A DNA stretch of 64,000 bases from CAWAPS01 sp963783945 (GCA_963783945.1 CAWAPS010000032.1:744001-808000); one strand, 5' to 3'. Shown: positions 1-8,885, counted from the stretch's first letter. Notes: a model not told the origin generated them from the letters alone. Translations and numbers: made by a program.

Positions 1-2
1 GC

Positions 3-593
3 CGAATCGAAGGCCGCCCGGTCGGGGTGGTGGCCAACCAGCCTCAGTCAATGGCCGGCACCCTCGATATCGCGGCATCCCAGAAGGGAGCGCGATTCGT
101 CACATTCTGCGACTCCTTCAACGTGCCCATCCTCACCCTGGTGGACACCCCCGGTTTCATGCCGGGCAAGGACCTCGAATGGCGCGGCATGATCCGCCAC
201 GGTGCCCAGCTGGTGTTCGCCTACGCCGAAGCGACGGTGCCAAGGGTGTGCCTGGTCATCCGCAAGGCGTTTGGCGGCGCCTACATAGTCATGGACTCCA
301 AGGCCATGGGCAACGACCTGTGCCTGGTCTGGCCGTCCGCGCAGATCGCCGTCATGGGCGCCCAGGGAGCGGTCCAGATCCTCCACCGGCGCGAGGACGC
401 GGAGACCCAATCCCGCCTGGTCGATGACTACGAGGAGGAGTATCTCAACCCTTATGTGGCGGCGGCCAGGGGCTTTGTCGACCTCGTCATAGACCCGGCC
501 GATTCCCGGGCCGCAGTGGCCTCGGCGTTCCGCATGCTGGCGTCAAAGCGGGAAAGGATCGTGTCGCGCAAGCACGGCAACGGGCCGCTCTGA
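3..593 (+). CDS. Acyl-CoA carboxylase carboxyltransferase (beta) subunit, 3' part
   Basis: The reading frame is open to the left window edge, so only the last 196 residues of a roughly 500-residue protein are present. The fragment carries the C-terminal carboxyltransferase half typical of PccB/AccD-type subunits: LVDTPGFMPG, then RKAFGGAYIVMDSK with the GGAY oxyanion loop, and WPSAQIAVMGAQGAV. These subunits move CO2 from carboxybiotin onto acetyl- or propionyl-CoA in the cytoplasm, working with a biotin-carrying alpha subunit that is not in the window. The acyl-CoA preference cannot be told from this part. The first visible in-frame GTG at 27 is internal, not a start. Confidence 0.9.
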   Translation, partial: RIEGRPVGVVANQPQSMAGTLDIAASQKGARFVTFCDSFNVPILTLVDTPGFMPGKDLEWRGMIRHGAQLVFAYAEATVPRVCLVIRKAFGGAYIVMDSKAMGNDLCLVWPSAQIAVMGAQGAVQILHRREDAETQSRLVDDYEEEYLNPYVAAARGFVDLVIDPADSRAAVASAFRMLASKRERIVSRKHGNGPL

Positions 594-611
594 CCGAGAG
601 CGCAGCCGCCA

Positions 612-860
612 TCAGCCGAGCTGATCGGAAGGGTGACCGGAGGGGTGATCAGAGCGGTGCTCGGCGCAGCGGGTGGTCAACGGTTCGGACTCCAGCGCTG
701 CCGTTTGGATGGGCGCCCCGCACCGCTCACACGTCCAGTAGGAGCCGTCCTCCAGCCTGGCCAGGGCCGACTCGACCGCTCCCAGCTCGACTGTCACCTC
801 GTCCAGTAGCTCGGTGTCGACCCGGTGATCATCCGGCGGTGCCGCGGTGGAATCACTCAC
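612..860 (-). CDS. Small DksA/TraR-like zinc finger protein
   Basis: This 82-residue acidic protein has a predicted helical first half (about residues 14-38) and a zinc-binding segment with CERCG near residue 48 and TRCAEH near residue 68, so the likely ligands are Cys-Cys-Cys plus His or a variant C4 site. That layout matches the C-terminal part of DksA/TraR proteins, which bind the RNA polymerase secondary channel. Full DksA is about 150 residues, so this is a short TraR-like form. It converges with the carboxylase gene and stands alone. The role at RNA polymerase is inferred from the family only. Confidence 0.65.
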   Translation of the reverse strand: MSDSTAAPPDDHRVDTELLDEVTVELGAVESALARLEDGSYWTCERCGAPIQTAALESEPLTTRCAEHRSDHPSGHPSDQLG

Positions 861-947
861 TCTGGAAAGGGTAGCCAGGGCGGCGCCCGCGACCGGGTCT
901 TAGGGGTGCCTCGGTCATGTCCCCGTCACTTCTCCGTCACTTCTCCG

Positions 948-1979
948 TCATCTCTCCGTGATTGCGCCCGGCGCCTTGGTCGATCCCAGTCCGCCCGCTC
1001 CCGGGCCCGGCTGAGGCGCGTCGGGCGACGGACCCCGCCGGTGAAGGCGAGCCAGCCGGCGCCCCAGCCCGGCCATCCGGGAACGCCAGGCCGCGGGTTC
1101 CAGCACCTCGAAATCCCAGCCGAGCCCGGTCATGTACCCGGCCAGCCACTCGAACTCGTCCGCCCCGATCTCGGCGATCGTCTCCAGCCCACGGGCGCTG
1201 AGAACCCCGACCGTGGGCTGGATGCGCCGGGCTACCTGGTCGAGGGGGGCGTGGACCCGAACGACGACACGATGGGAATAGCCGGCCGTGGCGATGCCCT
1301 CGCTCACCATGCGGGCCGGATCCTCGAGATGCCTCGGCACGAACGTATGCCCGGTCAGCACGACCGAACCGGCCCGGTCGACCCGAAAGGTCCGCCAGTC
1401 GTGGCGATCAAGGTCGAACGCCACCACGTACCACCGGCGGTCGGTCGCCACCAGCCGGTGAGGTTCGGCCCGCCGCTCGGACTCGGCTCCGTCGTGGGCC
1501 CGGTAGGCGAAGGTGACGCGTTCGTGCAGGTCACATGCCCGGGCAAACGAAACCAGCTGCTCGGCCGGAACCGCCTCCATCCGGGGAAGAAGAGCCACCG
1601 TCGACGCCCGCAGGGACACCAGCTGGCCCCGGAGCCGGGGGGGAAGCAGGCGGTCGAGCTTCGTCAGCGCAGCAAGCGCTCCCCTCTCCACCCCCGGCAC
1701 GGCCACACTGGCCATCACCCCGAGCACCACTGCAACTGCCGTCGCCTCCTCGTCGTCGAGGAGTAGCGGCGGGACCTGAGCGCCGACCCCCAGGCGGTAC
1801 CCCCCGCCGGTCCCGGGGCTGGCGTCTACCTGGTAGCCCAGGTTGCGAAGCCGCTCGACGTCGCGACGAACGGTACGGGCGTCCACGCCGAGCGCGGCTG
1901 ACAGCTCAGGACCGCTCCATGCCGGGCGACGTTGCAGGAGACCCAGCAGGCGCAGGAGACGAGATGCGGAATCCGGCAC
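948..1979 (-). CDS. WYL-domain transcriptional regulator (HTH_11 plus WYL)
   Basis: A 343-residue YafY/PafC-type regulator. The N-terminus (about residues 5-60) is a winged helix containing ELSAALGVDARTVRRDVERL. The central and C-terminal part holds the WYL fold, with PHRLVATDRRWYVVAFD at its core, followed by the WCX-like extension. The frame stays open further upstream, but that stretch has no homology-like character and overlaps the divergent gene, so the GTG at 1979 is chosen. A clear dyad lies directly upstream (2004-2024), which suggests autorepression. The ligand is unknown; WYL domains often sense nucleic acids or small nucleotides. Confidence 0.85.
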   Translation of the reverse strand: MPDSASRLLRLLGLLQRRPAWSGPELSAALGVDARTVRRDVERLRNLGYQVDASPGTGGGYRLGVGAQVPPLLLDDEEATAVAVVLGVMASVAVPGVERGALAALTKLDRLLPPRLRGQLVSLRASTVALLPRMEAVPAEQLVSFARACDLHERVTFAYRAHDGAESERRAEPHRLVATDRRWYVVAFDLDRHDWRTFRVDRAGSVVLTGHTFVPRHLEDPARMVSEGIATAGYSHRVVVRVHAPLDQVARRIQPTVGVLSARGLETIAEIGADEFEWLAGYMTGLGWDFEVLEPAAWRSRMAGLGRRLARLHRRGPSPDAPQPGPGAGGLGSTKAPGAITER

Positions 1980-1994
1980 TCGCCGTCGAAGATA

Positions 1995-2032
1995 GTCCGG
2001 GATTGCGGACGGAAACTGTCCGCATCGGTCCG
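1995..2032. promoter_or_regulatory. Operator-like dyad between divergent genes
   Basis: A perfect 7-bp inverted repeat, TGCGGAC (2004-2010) and GTCCGCA (2018-2024), with a 7-bp spacer, lies in the 66-bp gap between the WYL regulator and the 75-residue gene. Two further half-sites GTCCG occur at 1995 and 2028, so half-sites start at 1995, 2006, 2018 and 2028, about one helical turn apart. The arrangement suggests cooperative binding by the WYL regulator, which would control both genes. Binding is inferred. Confidence 0.6.
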
Positions 2033-2045
2033 TACGTTCGCGGGC

Positions 2046-2273
2046 ATGACCAACACCTGGACGATCACGGCAATGGCCGGCGACCATCGGTCGGAGTTGG
2101 AGCGAGAGGCGGCCACCCACCGGCTGGCGGTCCGCCTTCGCCGGAGCCGGAAGATGGAGCGCGAGATGCGACTCCTCGACGCGTACCTGATGGCCGACCA
2201 GCCGGCGCAGGTCGCCCGCAGGCCTCGGCCTCGGCTGCATACGGGCGCCGCGGCGGCGGGCTCGAACGGGTAA
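2046..2273 (+). CDS. Small basic hypothetical protein divergent from the WYL regulator
   Basis: A 75-residue protein starting at the ATG at 2046, directly after the shared operator region. It is rich in Arg and Glu, with a helical EREAATHRLAVRLRRSRKME segment in the middle, and has no membrane segment or recognised domain. Its position as the divergent partner of the WYL regulator suggests it is a target of that regulator. Function unknown. Confidence 0.55.
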   Translation: MTNTWTITAMAGDHRSELEREAATHRLAVRLRRSRKMEREMRLLDAYLMADQPAQVARRPRPRLHTGAAAAGSNG

Positions 2274-2301
2274 AACTCGCCCGTGACGTGTTCGCTGCGG
2301 G

Positions 2302-2374
2302 TGGGCCGCCAGGGCCTCGAACCCTGCACCTTGGGATTAAAAGTCCCCTGCTCTACCAGATGAGCTAGCGGCCC
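2302..2374 (-). tRNA. tRNA-Lys (anticodon TTT)
   Basis: On the minus strand the acceptor stem GGGCCGC pairs with GCGGCCC. The D arm is GCTC...GAGC, the anticodon loop CTTTTAA reads Lys, and the T arm is CAGGG-TTCGAGG-CCCTG. The discriminator base is A and CCA is not encoded. One weak pair is seen at the base of the anticodon stem. The gene is 73 nt long. Confidence 0.93.
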
Positions 2375-2399
2375 TGGCACTGTTACCAGCACTTTTGTA

Positions 2400-2690
2400 G
2401 CTGGAGTTAGCGTAGCAGTGGCGGTTCTGCGGGCCCACAGGCATCGGGTGGAGCGTTGGGCTTTGGATGCCGGCGCCGACGTCGCAGACGACGGGTACGC
2501 GTTCACCCTTGATCCATCGGGCCGGGCGCCGATCAAGCCCGCCGGGCTGAGCCACAGCTTCGCCGCCCTCGGCAAAGCGGCCGGCGTCAGCCGTGTCTCG
2601 CTGCACACCCTGCGTCATTTCAGCGCCAGCATGCTGATCGCATCCGGCCGGCCCACCTCCAGCTCCCAGCGGCTCGAGCGCACAGACATG
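2400..2690 (+). pseudogene. Tyrosine integrase C-terminal remnant
   Basis: The translated stretch from about 2406 reads like the catalytic half of a phage-type integrase: AVLRAHR, then YAFTLDPSGRAPIKP, then LHTLRHFSASMLIASG with the box II H-x-L-R-H signature. After about 2645 the similarity ends, and the expected LGH and final Tyr motifs are missing. There is no N-terminal domain and no credible start. It lies just beyond the 5' end of tRNA-Lys, so it is probably debris of an element that once used that tRNA. Confidence 0.65.
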
Positions 2691-2835
2691 AAAGCGGGTG
2701 GGCGCGAACCCCCCGGGCCGGATGGAAGGCGCCGGGCCGGAACTAGCTACGCTGCCTCGACGGCCTGTCGCCCCGTCCGGTCCATTGCTGGTGGCGAACG
2801 GGACACGGCTCGCCGGGAACGAGAAGGAGACCGCC

Positions 2836-4680
2836 ATGACCGATCAGACTTCGGCTGACGTTCGGGAGCTGGCTCAGCAGCTGCGAGTGGACTCGATCCG
2901 CTGCAGCACCGCGGCCGGGTCGGGTCATCCGACATCGAGTATGTCCGCGGCCGACGTGATGGCGGTGCTGCTGGCCCGCCATTTCCGCTATGACTGGGAC
3001 CGCCCGGACGACCCGGCCAACGACCATCTGATCTTTTCCAAGGGTCATGCGTCGCCCTTGCTGTACTCGATGTTCAAGGCCGCCGGCGCCATCACGGACG
3101 AGGAATTGATGACCGGATACCGGCGGTTCGGTTCGCGCCTCGAGGGCCACCCCACCCCGTTGCTCCCGTGGGTGGATGTGGCCACCGGCTCCCTCGGTCA
3201 GGGGCTGCCGGATGGGGTGGGGGTGGCTCTGGCCGGCCGGTATCTGGACGAGCTCCCGTTCCGGGTGTGGGTGCTGTGTGGCGACAGCGAGATGGCGGAG
3301 GGGTCGATATGGGAGGCGTTCGACAAGGCGTCCCATTATCGGCTGGACAATCTGACCGCGATTGTCGACGTCAACCGGCTCGGTCAACGAGGCCCGACCG
3401 AGCTGGGCTGGGACCTGGAAGGGTACGCCCGCAGGGTCGAGGGGTTCGGATGCCGGCCCATCTCCGTCGACGGCCACGACTTCGGTGAGATCGAGAAGGC
3501 CCTCGGCGACGCGGCCGGCGGGGATCGGCCCACCGTGATCCTGGCCCGCACCCGCAAGGGCCGCGGGGTCGACGAAGTCGAGGACCGAGAGGGCTGGCAC
3601 GGCCGGGCGCTTCCGGCGGAGATGGCCGAGCGGGCCATCATCGAGCTGGGAGGTGAACGCCATCTCACTGTCCGGGGACCGCGGCCCAAAGCCGGGTCGC
3701 CCCGGGTCCGGCCGAGCGGTGAGGTCAAACTGCCGCGTTACGAGTTGGGTGCCAAGGTGGCGACCCGACTGGCGTTCGGCCAGTCGCTGGCCGCGGTTGG
3801 CGCCCGGGCCAACGTGGTCGCCCTCGATGGCGAAGTGGGCAACTCCACCCACGCCGAGGAGTTCGCCAAGGCGTATCCCGAACGCTACTTCGAGATGTTC
3901 ATCGCAGAGCAGCAACTGGTCGCGGCCGCGGTCGGCTTCTCCGTACGCGGATACATCCCATTCGCTGCCACCTTTGCCGCCTTTCTGACCCGCGCCTATG
4001 ACTTCATTCGGATGTCTGCGATCTCGACTGCGAACATTCGGCTGTGTGGGTCGCACGCCGGGGTCGAGATTGGCGCGGACGGCCCGTCGCAGATGGCTCT
4101 GGAGGATCTGGCCATGATGCGGGCTGTCCACGGCTCGACCGTGTTGTACCCGAGCGACGCCACCAGTGCGGCGTTCCTGGTGCAGGAGATGGCAAACCGC
4201 GAAGGCGTCGTATACATGCGCACCACCCGGGGCGCCTACCCGGTGCTGTACGGACCGGACGAGGTCTTTCCGATCGGCGGCGCCAAGGTGGTCCGGTCCA
4301 GCGCCCGCGACCAGGTGACGCTGATAGGCGCGGGCGTAACCCTGCACAGCTGTCTGGTCGCGGCCGACCGGCTGGCGAGCGACGGGATTACGGCCCGGGT
4401 CATTGATCTGTACTCGTTGAAACCCATTGATACGGACACGCTCCTGGCGGCTGCGGCGGCGACGGGGGACCGCCTGGTGGTCGTCGAAGACCACTACCCG
4501 GCGGGCGGAATCGGGGGCGCCGTGCTCGAAGCCTTGAGCGACGCCGGGCACCCGGCGCTCATAACCCACCTGGCGGTCAAAGACCTCCCCGGTTCCGGGA
4601 CGCCTCAAGAGCTAATGGAAGCAGCCGGGATCTCAGCCGGCCACATCACAGAAGCAGCCCAGCGGATCGTCGGCACCTGA
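2836..4680 (+). CDS. tkt: Transketolase
   Basis: A 614-residue thiamine-diphosphate enzyme that moves two-carbon units between sugar phosphates in the pentose phosphate pathway. The N-terminal TPP domain shows SGHPTSSMSAADVMAVLL, FSKGHASPLLYSM, SLGQGLPDGVGVAL and GDSEMAEGSIWEAFD (the GDG-type cofactor motif, here GDS). The middle pyrimidine domain begins near residue 300 and includes the FIAEQQLV segment with its glutamate. The C-terminal domain follows. The protein is shorter than classical 660-700 residue transketolases, which is usual for many actinobacterial single-chain forms. ATG at 2836 is preceded by the purine-rich GAGAAGGAGA. Confidence 0.92.
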   Translation: MTDQTSADVRELAQQLRVDSIRCSTAAGSGHPTSSMSAADVMAVLLARHFRYDWDRPDDPANDHLIFSKGHASPLLYSMFKAAGAITDEELMTGYRRFGSRLEGHPTPLLPWVDVATGSLGQGLPDGVGVALAGRYLDELPFRVWVLCGDSEMAEGSIWEAFDKASHYRLDNLTAIVDVNRLGQRGPTELGWDLEGYARRVEGFGCRPISVDGHDFGEIEKALGDAAGGDRPTVILARTRKGRGVDEVEDREGWHGRALPAEMAERAIIELGGERHLTVRGPRPKAGSPRVRPSGEVKLPRYELGAKVATRLAFGQSLAAVGARANVVALDGEVGNSTHAEEFAKAYPERYFEMFIAEQQLVAAAVGFSVRGYIPFAATFAAFLTRAYDFIRMSAISTANIRLCGSHAGVEIGADGPSQMALEDLAMMRAVHGSTVLYPSDATSAAFLVQEMANREGVVYMRTTRGAYPVLYGPDEVFPIGGAKVVRSSARDQVTLIGAGVTLHSCLVAADRLASDGITARVIDLYSLKPIDTDTLLAAAAATGDRLVVVEDHYPAGGIGGAVLEALSDAGHPALITHLAVKDLPGSGTPQELMEAAGISAGHITEAAQRIVGT

Positions 4681-4979
4681 CGTCACTGAGCTGCCTGGGG
4701 GGAGAGGTTTGGCCCGCCTGCATCGGGCACCTGGCCAACTCCGGGCGGCGCGAACCGCAAGGAACGGGACGGTGGACTGCAGATTGCCGCTAAGGACGAG
4801 GCCCGACGAAATGCAGGCGAGCGCGATCGAGGCAGAGGACCTGGTGGGGCGGTGGCCGTGGGGACCCGCTGGTCGGGCCCGGGTGGGGCTAACCCCACCC
4901 ACTGAGGTGGTGCCAGGCCGAGACAAAAGACGCCCACTAGCGGTATTCCGCCGAAGGGCGCGAAACCTTACCGTTTCTG
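4681..4979. other. Intergenic region with a hairpin, no gene supported
   Basis: No convincing ORF. A perfect 8-bp stem with a 4-nt loop, GGGTGGGG-CTAA-CCCCACCC, lies at 4881-4900, but it has no T tract, so it is at best a Rho-independent-like end for transketolase or a leader structure for the following ABC operon. Confidence 0.45.
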
Positions 4980-5918
4980 GTGATGATCACAGCACACTCA
5001 TTGACCAAGCGATACGGCGGTACGACAGCTGTGGACAACCTGACTTTCGAGGTCCCGCCCGGGCTGGTCACCGGGTTCCTGGGGCCGAACGGTTCAGGCA
5101 AGTCGACGACGATGCGCATGATCATGGGCCTCGACGTCCCCGACTCAGGGTCGGTCCTGATCGGCGGCCAGGCTTATTCCGACTTGGCGTGGCCGTCACG
5201 GGAGGTCGGCGGCCTGCTGGACGCGAAAGCGTTCCACCCGGCTCGAACCGCCCGCAACCACCTGCGGTGGTTGGCCCTCACCAATGACATCCCGGTCCGC
5301 CGGGTCGATGAGGTCCTAGACCAGGTCGGACTGAGCTCTGTCGCCGGTCGCCGGGCGGGGAAGTTCTCGCTCGGTATGAGTCAGCGGCTTGGCATAGCGG
5401 CGACCCTGTTGGGTGACCCGGGCGTATTGCTGTTTGACGAGCCGGTCAACGGTCTCGACCCGGAGGGAATCCGCTGGGTCCGTAACTTCCTTCGGGGCCT
5501 GGCTGCGGAGGGCCGGACGGTACTGGTGTCCAGCCATCTGATCAGCGAGATGTCACTGACCGCCGACCGTCTGGTTGTGATTGGCCGGGGCCGGCTGATC
5601 GCCGAAACCAGTGTGGCCGACTTCGTGGCCAGAAGCGGCCCCGGAGCGGTCAGGCTGGCAACTCCCGATGTGGCCCCGTTTACATCGGCGCTCACCGCGG
5701 CGGGAGCCAGGGTTGGCGCCGGCGACGGTGGGTCGCTGACTGTCGAGGGCCTGACTGCCCCGGAGATCGGCGAAGTGGCAGCCCGGGACGGCCTGCGGGT
5801 TCATGGACTGATGCCGATCGCGGCGTCTTTGGAGGACGCGTTCATGGAGCTGACCCAGGACGAGGTGGAGTACCGCCCGTCAACGATGACCGGCGCGGCT
5901 GCCGGCAAGAAGGAGTGA
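4980..5918 (+). CDS. ABC transporter ATP-binding protein
   Basis: A 312-residue ATPase of an ABC-2 type exporter. Walker A is GPNGSGKST (about residue 39), the signature is FSLGMSQRLGIA (a SLGMSQ variant of LSGGQ), Walker B is GVLLFDEPVNGLDPEG, and the H-loop is VLVSSHL. The C-terminal 90 residues form the usual extension of the CcmA/BcrA-type subfamily. GTG 4980 and ATG 4983 are adjacent possible starts. It is the first gene of an apparent four-gene operon with a permease, histidine kinase and response regulator. Substrate unknown; peptide antibiotic or lipid export is common for this layout. Confidence 0.9.
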   Translation: MMITAHSLTKRYGGTTAVDNLTFEVPPGLVTGFLGPNGSGKSTTMRMIMGLDVPDSGSVLIGGQAYSDLAWPSREVGGLLDAKAFHPARTARNHLRWLALTNDIPVRRVDEVLDQVGLSSVAGRRAGKFSLGMSQRLGIAATLLGDPGVLLFDEPVNGLDPEGIRWVRNFLRGLAAEGRTVLVSSHLISEMSLTADRLVVIGRGRLIAETSVADFVARSGPGAVRLATPDVAPFTSALTAAGARVGAGDGGSLTVEGLTAPEIGEVAARDGLRVHGLMPIAASLEDAFMELTQDEVEYRPSTMTGAAAGKKE

Positions 5919-5923
5919 CCCAG

Positions 5924-6730
5924 ATGACCCACGCCATCCAGACCGCCCCGCTTGGGCACTACCGGCTAAAGAACGTGGTCAAGTCCGAGGTCGTAAAGAT
6001 CGTGACCCTGCGATCGACGGCCATCACGCTCGGCCTTACCGTCGTGGCCGGCCTGTTGGTGACAGGGCTGGTAACCAATGCCGCCTTGCACCACGGTCCC
6101 GGCTTCTACAGCGGCTTCGACCCTACCCAAGAGGCCCTGACCGGCCTGATCGTTGCCGGTTTGACCGGCGGCGTGTTCGGAGCGTTGCTGATCACCGGCG
6201 AGTACGCGAGCGGCACCATCCGTACGACGCTGGCCGCCACTCCGAGGCGGCCCATCCTGCTGGGCGCCAAGATCGGCGTCACCGCCGCGGCCACTGTGCT
6301 CTTCTGTGAGCTGCTCAGCTTCGTCTCGTTCTTTCTCGGCCAGGCCATCCTGTCTGGAGGCGGTGCTCCGTCGGCGACCCTGGGGTCTCCCGGCGCCCTC
6401 CGGGCCGTGCTCATGACCGGCCTGTTCATCGCGCTCATGGCCCTGATGTCGTTCGGTTTCGGGCTGATCTTTCGCAACTCCGCGGCGGCCATCGCTGCTT
6501 TTGTCGGCGTCGTGTTCGTGCTTCCGCTCGTGCTGCGCGGCATATCCCAACCCGACCTGCGATACGTGCCGACCAACATTCTCACCAACTCGATCATGTC
6601 CACCGTGAACCAAGGGCCGGGAGGGACAGTCCAACCGCTCTCGCCGGCCATAGGGTTGTTGCTGATGGCTATCTATGCTGCAATCGCCCTGGCTGCCGGC
6701 GCCGTGCTGTTCGTCAAGCGAGACACTTGA
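5924..6730 (+). CDS. ABC-2 type permease
   Basis: A 268-residue membrane protein with about six hydrophobic segments (for example ITLGLTVVAGLLVTGLVTNAA near the N-terminus and an Ala/Leu-rich helix at the end). It follows the ATPase directly: AAGGAG at 5909-5914 lies inside the end of the ATPase gene and is 9 nt from the ATG at 5924, so this start is preferred over the GTG at 5915. It contains the GALLITGEYASGTIRTTLAA segment typical of ABC-2 permeases. Partner of the ATPase upstream. Confidence 0.85.
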   Translation: MTHAIQTAPLGHYRLKNVVKSEVVKIVTLRSTAITLGLTVVAGLLVTGLVTNAALHHGPGFYSGFDPTQEALTGLIVAGLTGGVFGALLITGEYASGTIRTTLAATPRRPILLGAKIGVTAAATVLFCELLSFVSFFLGQAILSGGGAPSATLGSPGALRAVLMTGLFIALMALMSFGFGLIFRNSAAAIAAFVGVVFVLPLVLRGISQPDLRYVPTNILTNSIMSTVNQGPGGTVQPLSPAIGLLLMAIYAAIALAAGAVLFVKRDT

Positions 6731-6757
6731 AAGAGGTCGGCGCCGTAGGAGGGCTGG

Positions 6758-8104
6758 GTGGAGATTCGGATCCCGGAGGAGCGAGCCGAACAGGCCAAGC
6801 GGCTGGCCCAGCTGATCGTTAGGGAGCCGTTCCACAGGCGGAGTTGGGCGGAGCTGGGGTTCTTCCTCGCCAGTTCCGCCCTGGCTTGTGCCGGGGTGTT
6901 CGCCCTCGGGGTGGTGGGGCTCGCCGGCCTGGTGCTCACGGTTGTGTTTGTCGGCGTCGTGATTCTCGCTGGCGGCCTGCGGGCCGCCCGCGGGCTCGGC
7001 CGTTGGCAACGGGGGCTCGCCCGGCGAATGCTGGGCGAAGACATGTCCGAGCCCGAGCCGTTCAGCGCCCGTCCGGGGTTCTTCGGGTGGTTGCGGGCGT
7101 CCCTGAGCGACCGGGTCGCCTGGCAGACGGTCGGCTACTTCGTAGGCAAGGTGCCGCTCACCATTTTCGGCGTGTGGTTCGCACTGAGCATCTGGCTGGA
7201 GGCGTTGCTGGATATCGCCTCGCCTCTGACAGGTGCCACCGGGACGGCGAGGTTCGGTCCCTTCGCCCGACTCGTCGGCCCTCACTACAACGGCGGGCCC
7301 GCACCCACGCTTGGCCCCCACGTGGAGGTCTTCGTCACCGGGGTCGTGTTCCTTTTCGTCGCTCCGTGGACGATGAGGCTGGTCGTCCACCTCGACCGGC
7401 GGATGATGCACCTCCTGCTCGGCCCAGACGCCGTGTCGACACGGGTGAAGAGCCTGGAGGAGTCGAGATCCAAAACCCTCGACGCCGCCACCGAGACCCT
7501 CCGACGTATCGAGCGTAACCTCCACGACGGTACCCAGGCCCAGTTGGTCGCTCTGGCGATGCGGCTCGGTCAGGCCAAGGAAAAACTGGATCACATCGCC
7601 TCCGAGGACCGAACCGGCGACTTCGAGGCCATCCGGCGCTTGGTCGACGAGGCTCACCGCGGGGCCAAGGAAGCCATAACTGACCTCCGCGACCTAGCCC
7701 GAGGTATCCACCCTCCGGCGCTCGACACCGGCCTGGAAAACGCCCTCTCCACCTTGGCGGCGCGCAGCCCGGTGCCGACCTCGGTGACGGTGTCGATCCA
7801 GTCCCGGCCCAGCCCCGCCATCGAGACCATCTGCTACTTCTGCGCCGCCGAGCTGCTCGCCAACGTCGCCCAGCACGCCCAAGCGTCCCGAGCCTCGCTG
7901 AGCTGCGCCCAGCACGGCCCCTGGCTGCGGATCGTGGTGCGAGACAACGGGCGGGGCGGTGCCGCGGTCAACCGCGTCAGCTCATCCTCGAGCGGACTGG
8001 CCGGGCTCGCCGACCGCGTCCGCACCGTCGATGGGCACCTCAGCATCGCCAGCCCCCAGGGCGGGCCGACCGCCGTAACCGTCGACCTGCCCTCTCTCTC
8101 CTGA
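6758..8104 (+). CDS. Sensor histidine kinase, NarL/DesK type
   Basis: A 448-residue membrane sensor. Two hydrophobic pairs lie in the N-terminal half (about residues 30-75 and 125-220). The HisKA_3 dimerisation box has the phospho-acceptor His in IERNLHDGTQAQLVALAMRL (about residue 255). The ATPase domain has an N box (ELLANVAQHAQ) and a VRDNGRGG box. It follows the permease by 27 nt and is followed by its response regulator after 2 nt, so it very likely senses the condition or compound handled by the ABC exporter. Confidence 0.9.
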   Translation: MEIRIPEERAEQAKRLAQLIVREPFHRRSWAELGFFLASSALACAGVFALGVVGLAGLVLTVVFVGVVILAGGLRAARGLGRWQRGLARRMLGEDMSEPEPFSARPGFFGWLRASLSDRVAWQTVGYFVGKVPLTIFGVWFALSIWLEALLDIASPLTGATGTARFGPFARLVGPHYNGGPAPTLGPHVEVFVTGVVFLFVAPWTMRLVVHLDRRMMHLLLGPDAVSTRVKSLEESRSKTLDAATETLRRIERNLHDGTQAQLVALAMRLGQAKEKLDHIASEDRTGDFEAIRRLVDEAHRGAKEAITDLRDLARGIHPPALDTGLENALSTLAARSPVPTSVTVSIQSRPSPAIETICYFCAAELLANVAQHAQASRASLSCAQHGPWLRIVVRDNGRGGAAVNRVSSSSSGLAGLADRVRTVDGHLSIASPQGGPTAVTVDLPSLS

Positions 8105-8106
8105 GC

Positions 8107-8769
8107 ATGGCCGCCGCCGACGCAATCCGGGTGGTGATAGCCGAGGACTCCGCGATCCTGCGGGACGGGTTGGTACAGCTTCTGACTGACAGAGGATTCG
8201 CCGTGCTCCGGGCCGTCAACGATGCCGCCAGCCTCGAGCAGGCGGTAGCTGCCGATCCCCCCGATGTAGCGGTGGTCGATATCCGCATGCCGCCAACATT
8301 TACCGATGAGGGGCTGCGAGCTGCCATCACGCTCCGTCGAAGTCACCCCGGTGTAGGGATCCTGGTGTTCTCGCAATACGTCGAAACCCGCTACGCCGCC
8401 GAACTGCTCGCTGGGGGCGCGGCCGGGATCGGCTACCTGCTCAAAGACAGGGTCGCCGATGTCGCCGACTTCGTAGAAGCCTTGGTGCGGGTCGCGTCGG
8501 GTGGCACGGCCCTTGACACCGAGGTGGTGACCCAGCTCATGGGCGCCTCTCGCCGCATCGATACCCTGGCCGGACTGAGCGGCCGGGAGCGAGAAGTGCT
8601 TGCACTCATGGCCGAAGGGCGAACCAACTCGGCCATCGCCGCCAGTCTGGTCATCTCCGAGGGTGCTGTAGGGAAGCACGTGGCCAACATATTCGTAAAG
8701 CTGGACCTACCCGCCACGTCCACCGACCACCGAAGAGTGCTGGCGGTGCTGCGATTCCTCGAAGGATGA
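8107..8769 (+). CDS. LuxR-family response regulator
   Basis: A 220-residue NarL-type regulator. The receiver domain has the acidic pair in VVIAEDSAILRDGL and the phospho-acceptor Asp in VAVVDIRMPP (about residue 58), with the conserved Lys in YLLKDRV. The C-terminal LuxR helix-turn-helix (about residues 155-215) reads LSGREREVLALMAEGRTNSAIA. It is the cognate partner of the kinase just upstream and probably drives the ABC operon. Confidence 0.92.
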   Translation: MAAADAIRVVIAEDSAILRDGLVQLLTDRGFAVLRAVNDAASLEQAVAADPPDVAVVDIRMPPTFTDEGLRAAITLRRSHPGVGILVFSQYVETRYAAELLAGGAAGIGYLLKDRVADVADFVEALVRVASGGTALDTEVVTQLMGASRRIDTLAGLSGREREVLALMAEGRTNSAIAASLVISEGAVGKHVANIFVKLDLPATSTDHRRVLAVLRFLEG

Positions 8770-8885
8770 CGGCGGTTTCGCTCACCAAACAACCAGGCTC
8801 CCGGCTACGAACCCGATGGCGGAGGGTGAGTAGTCTCGGCGTCCACGGGGCGGGACTGTCCGCTCCACCGAGGAGGGAGGCGTCC

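Noticed and set aside
825..2368. Long plus-strand frames across the WYL regulator
   Set aside because: They are antisense shadows caused by high GC; the WYL domain is clear on the minus strand.
2743..4608. 621-residue minus-strand frame opposite transketolase
   Set aside because: Antisense shadow; product is Arg/Gly/His-rich without a domain.
4709..5287. Long forward frame overlapping the start of the ABC ATPase
   Set aside because: Its second half is a shadow of the ATPase gene and its first half has no protein-like pattern.
5966..7657. 563-residue minus-strand frame opposite the permease and kinase
   Set aside because: Antisense shadow of well-supported plus-strand genes.
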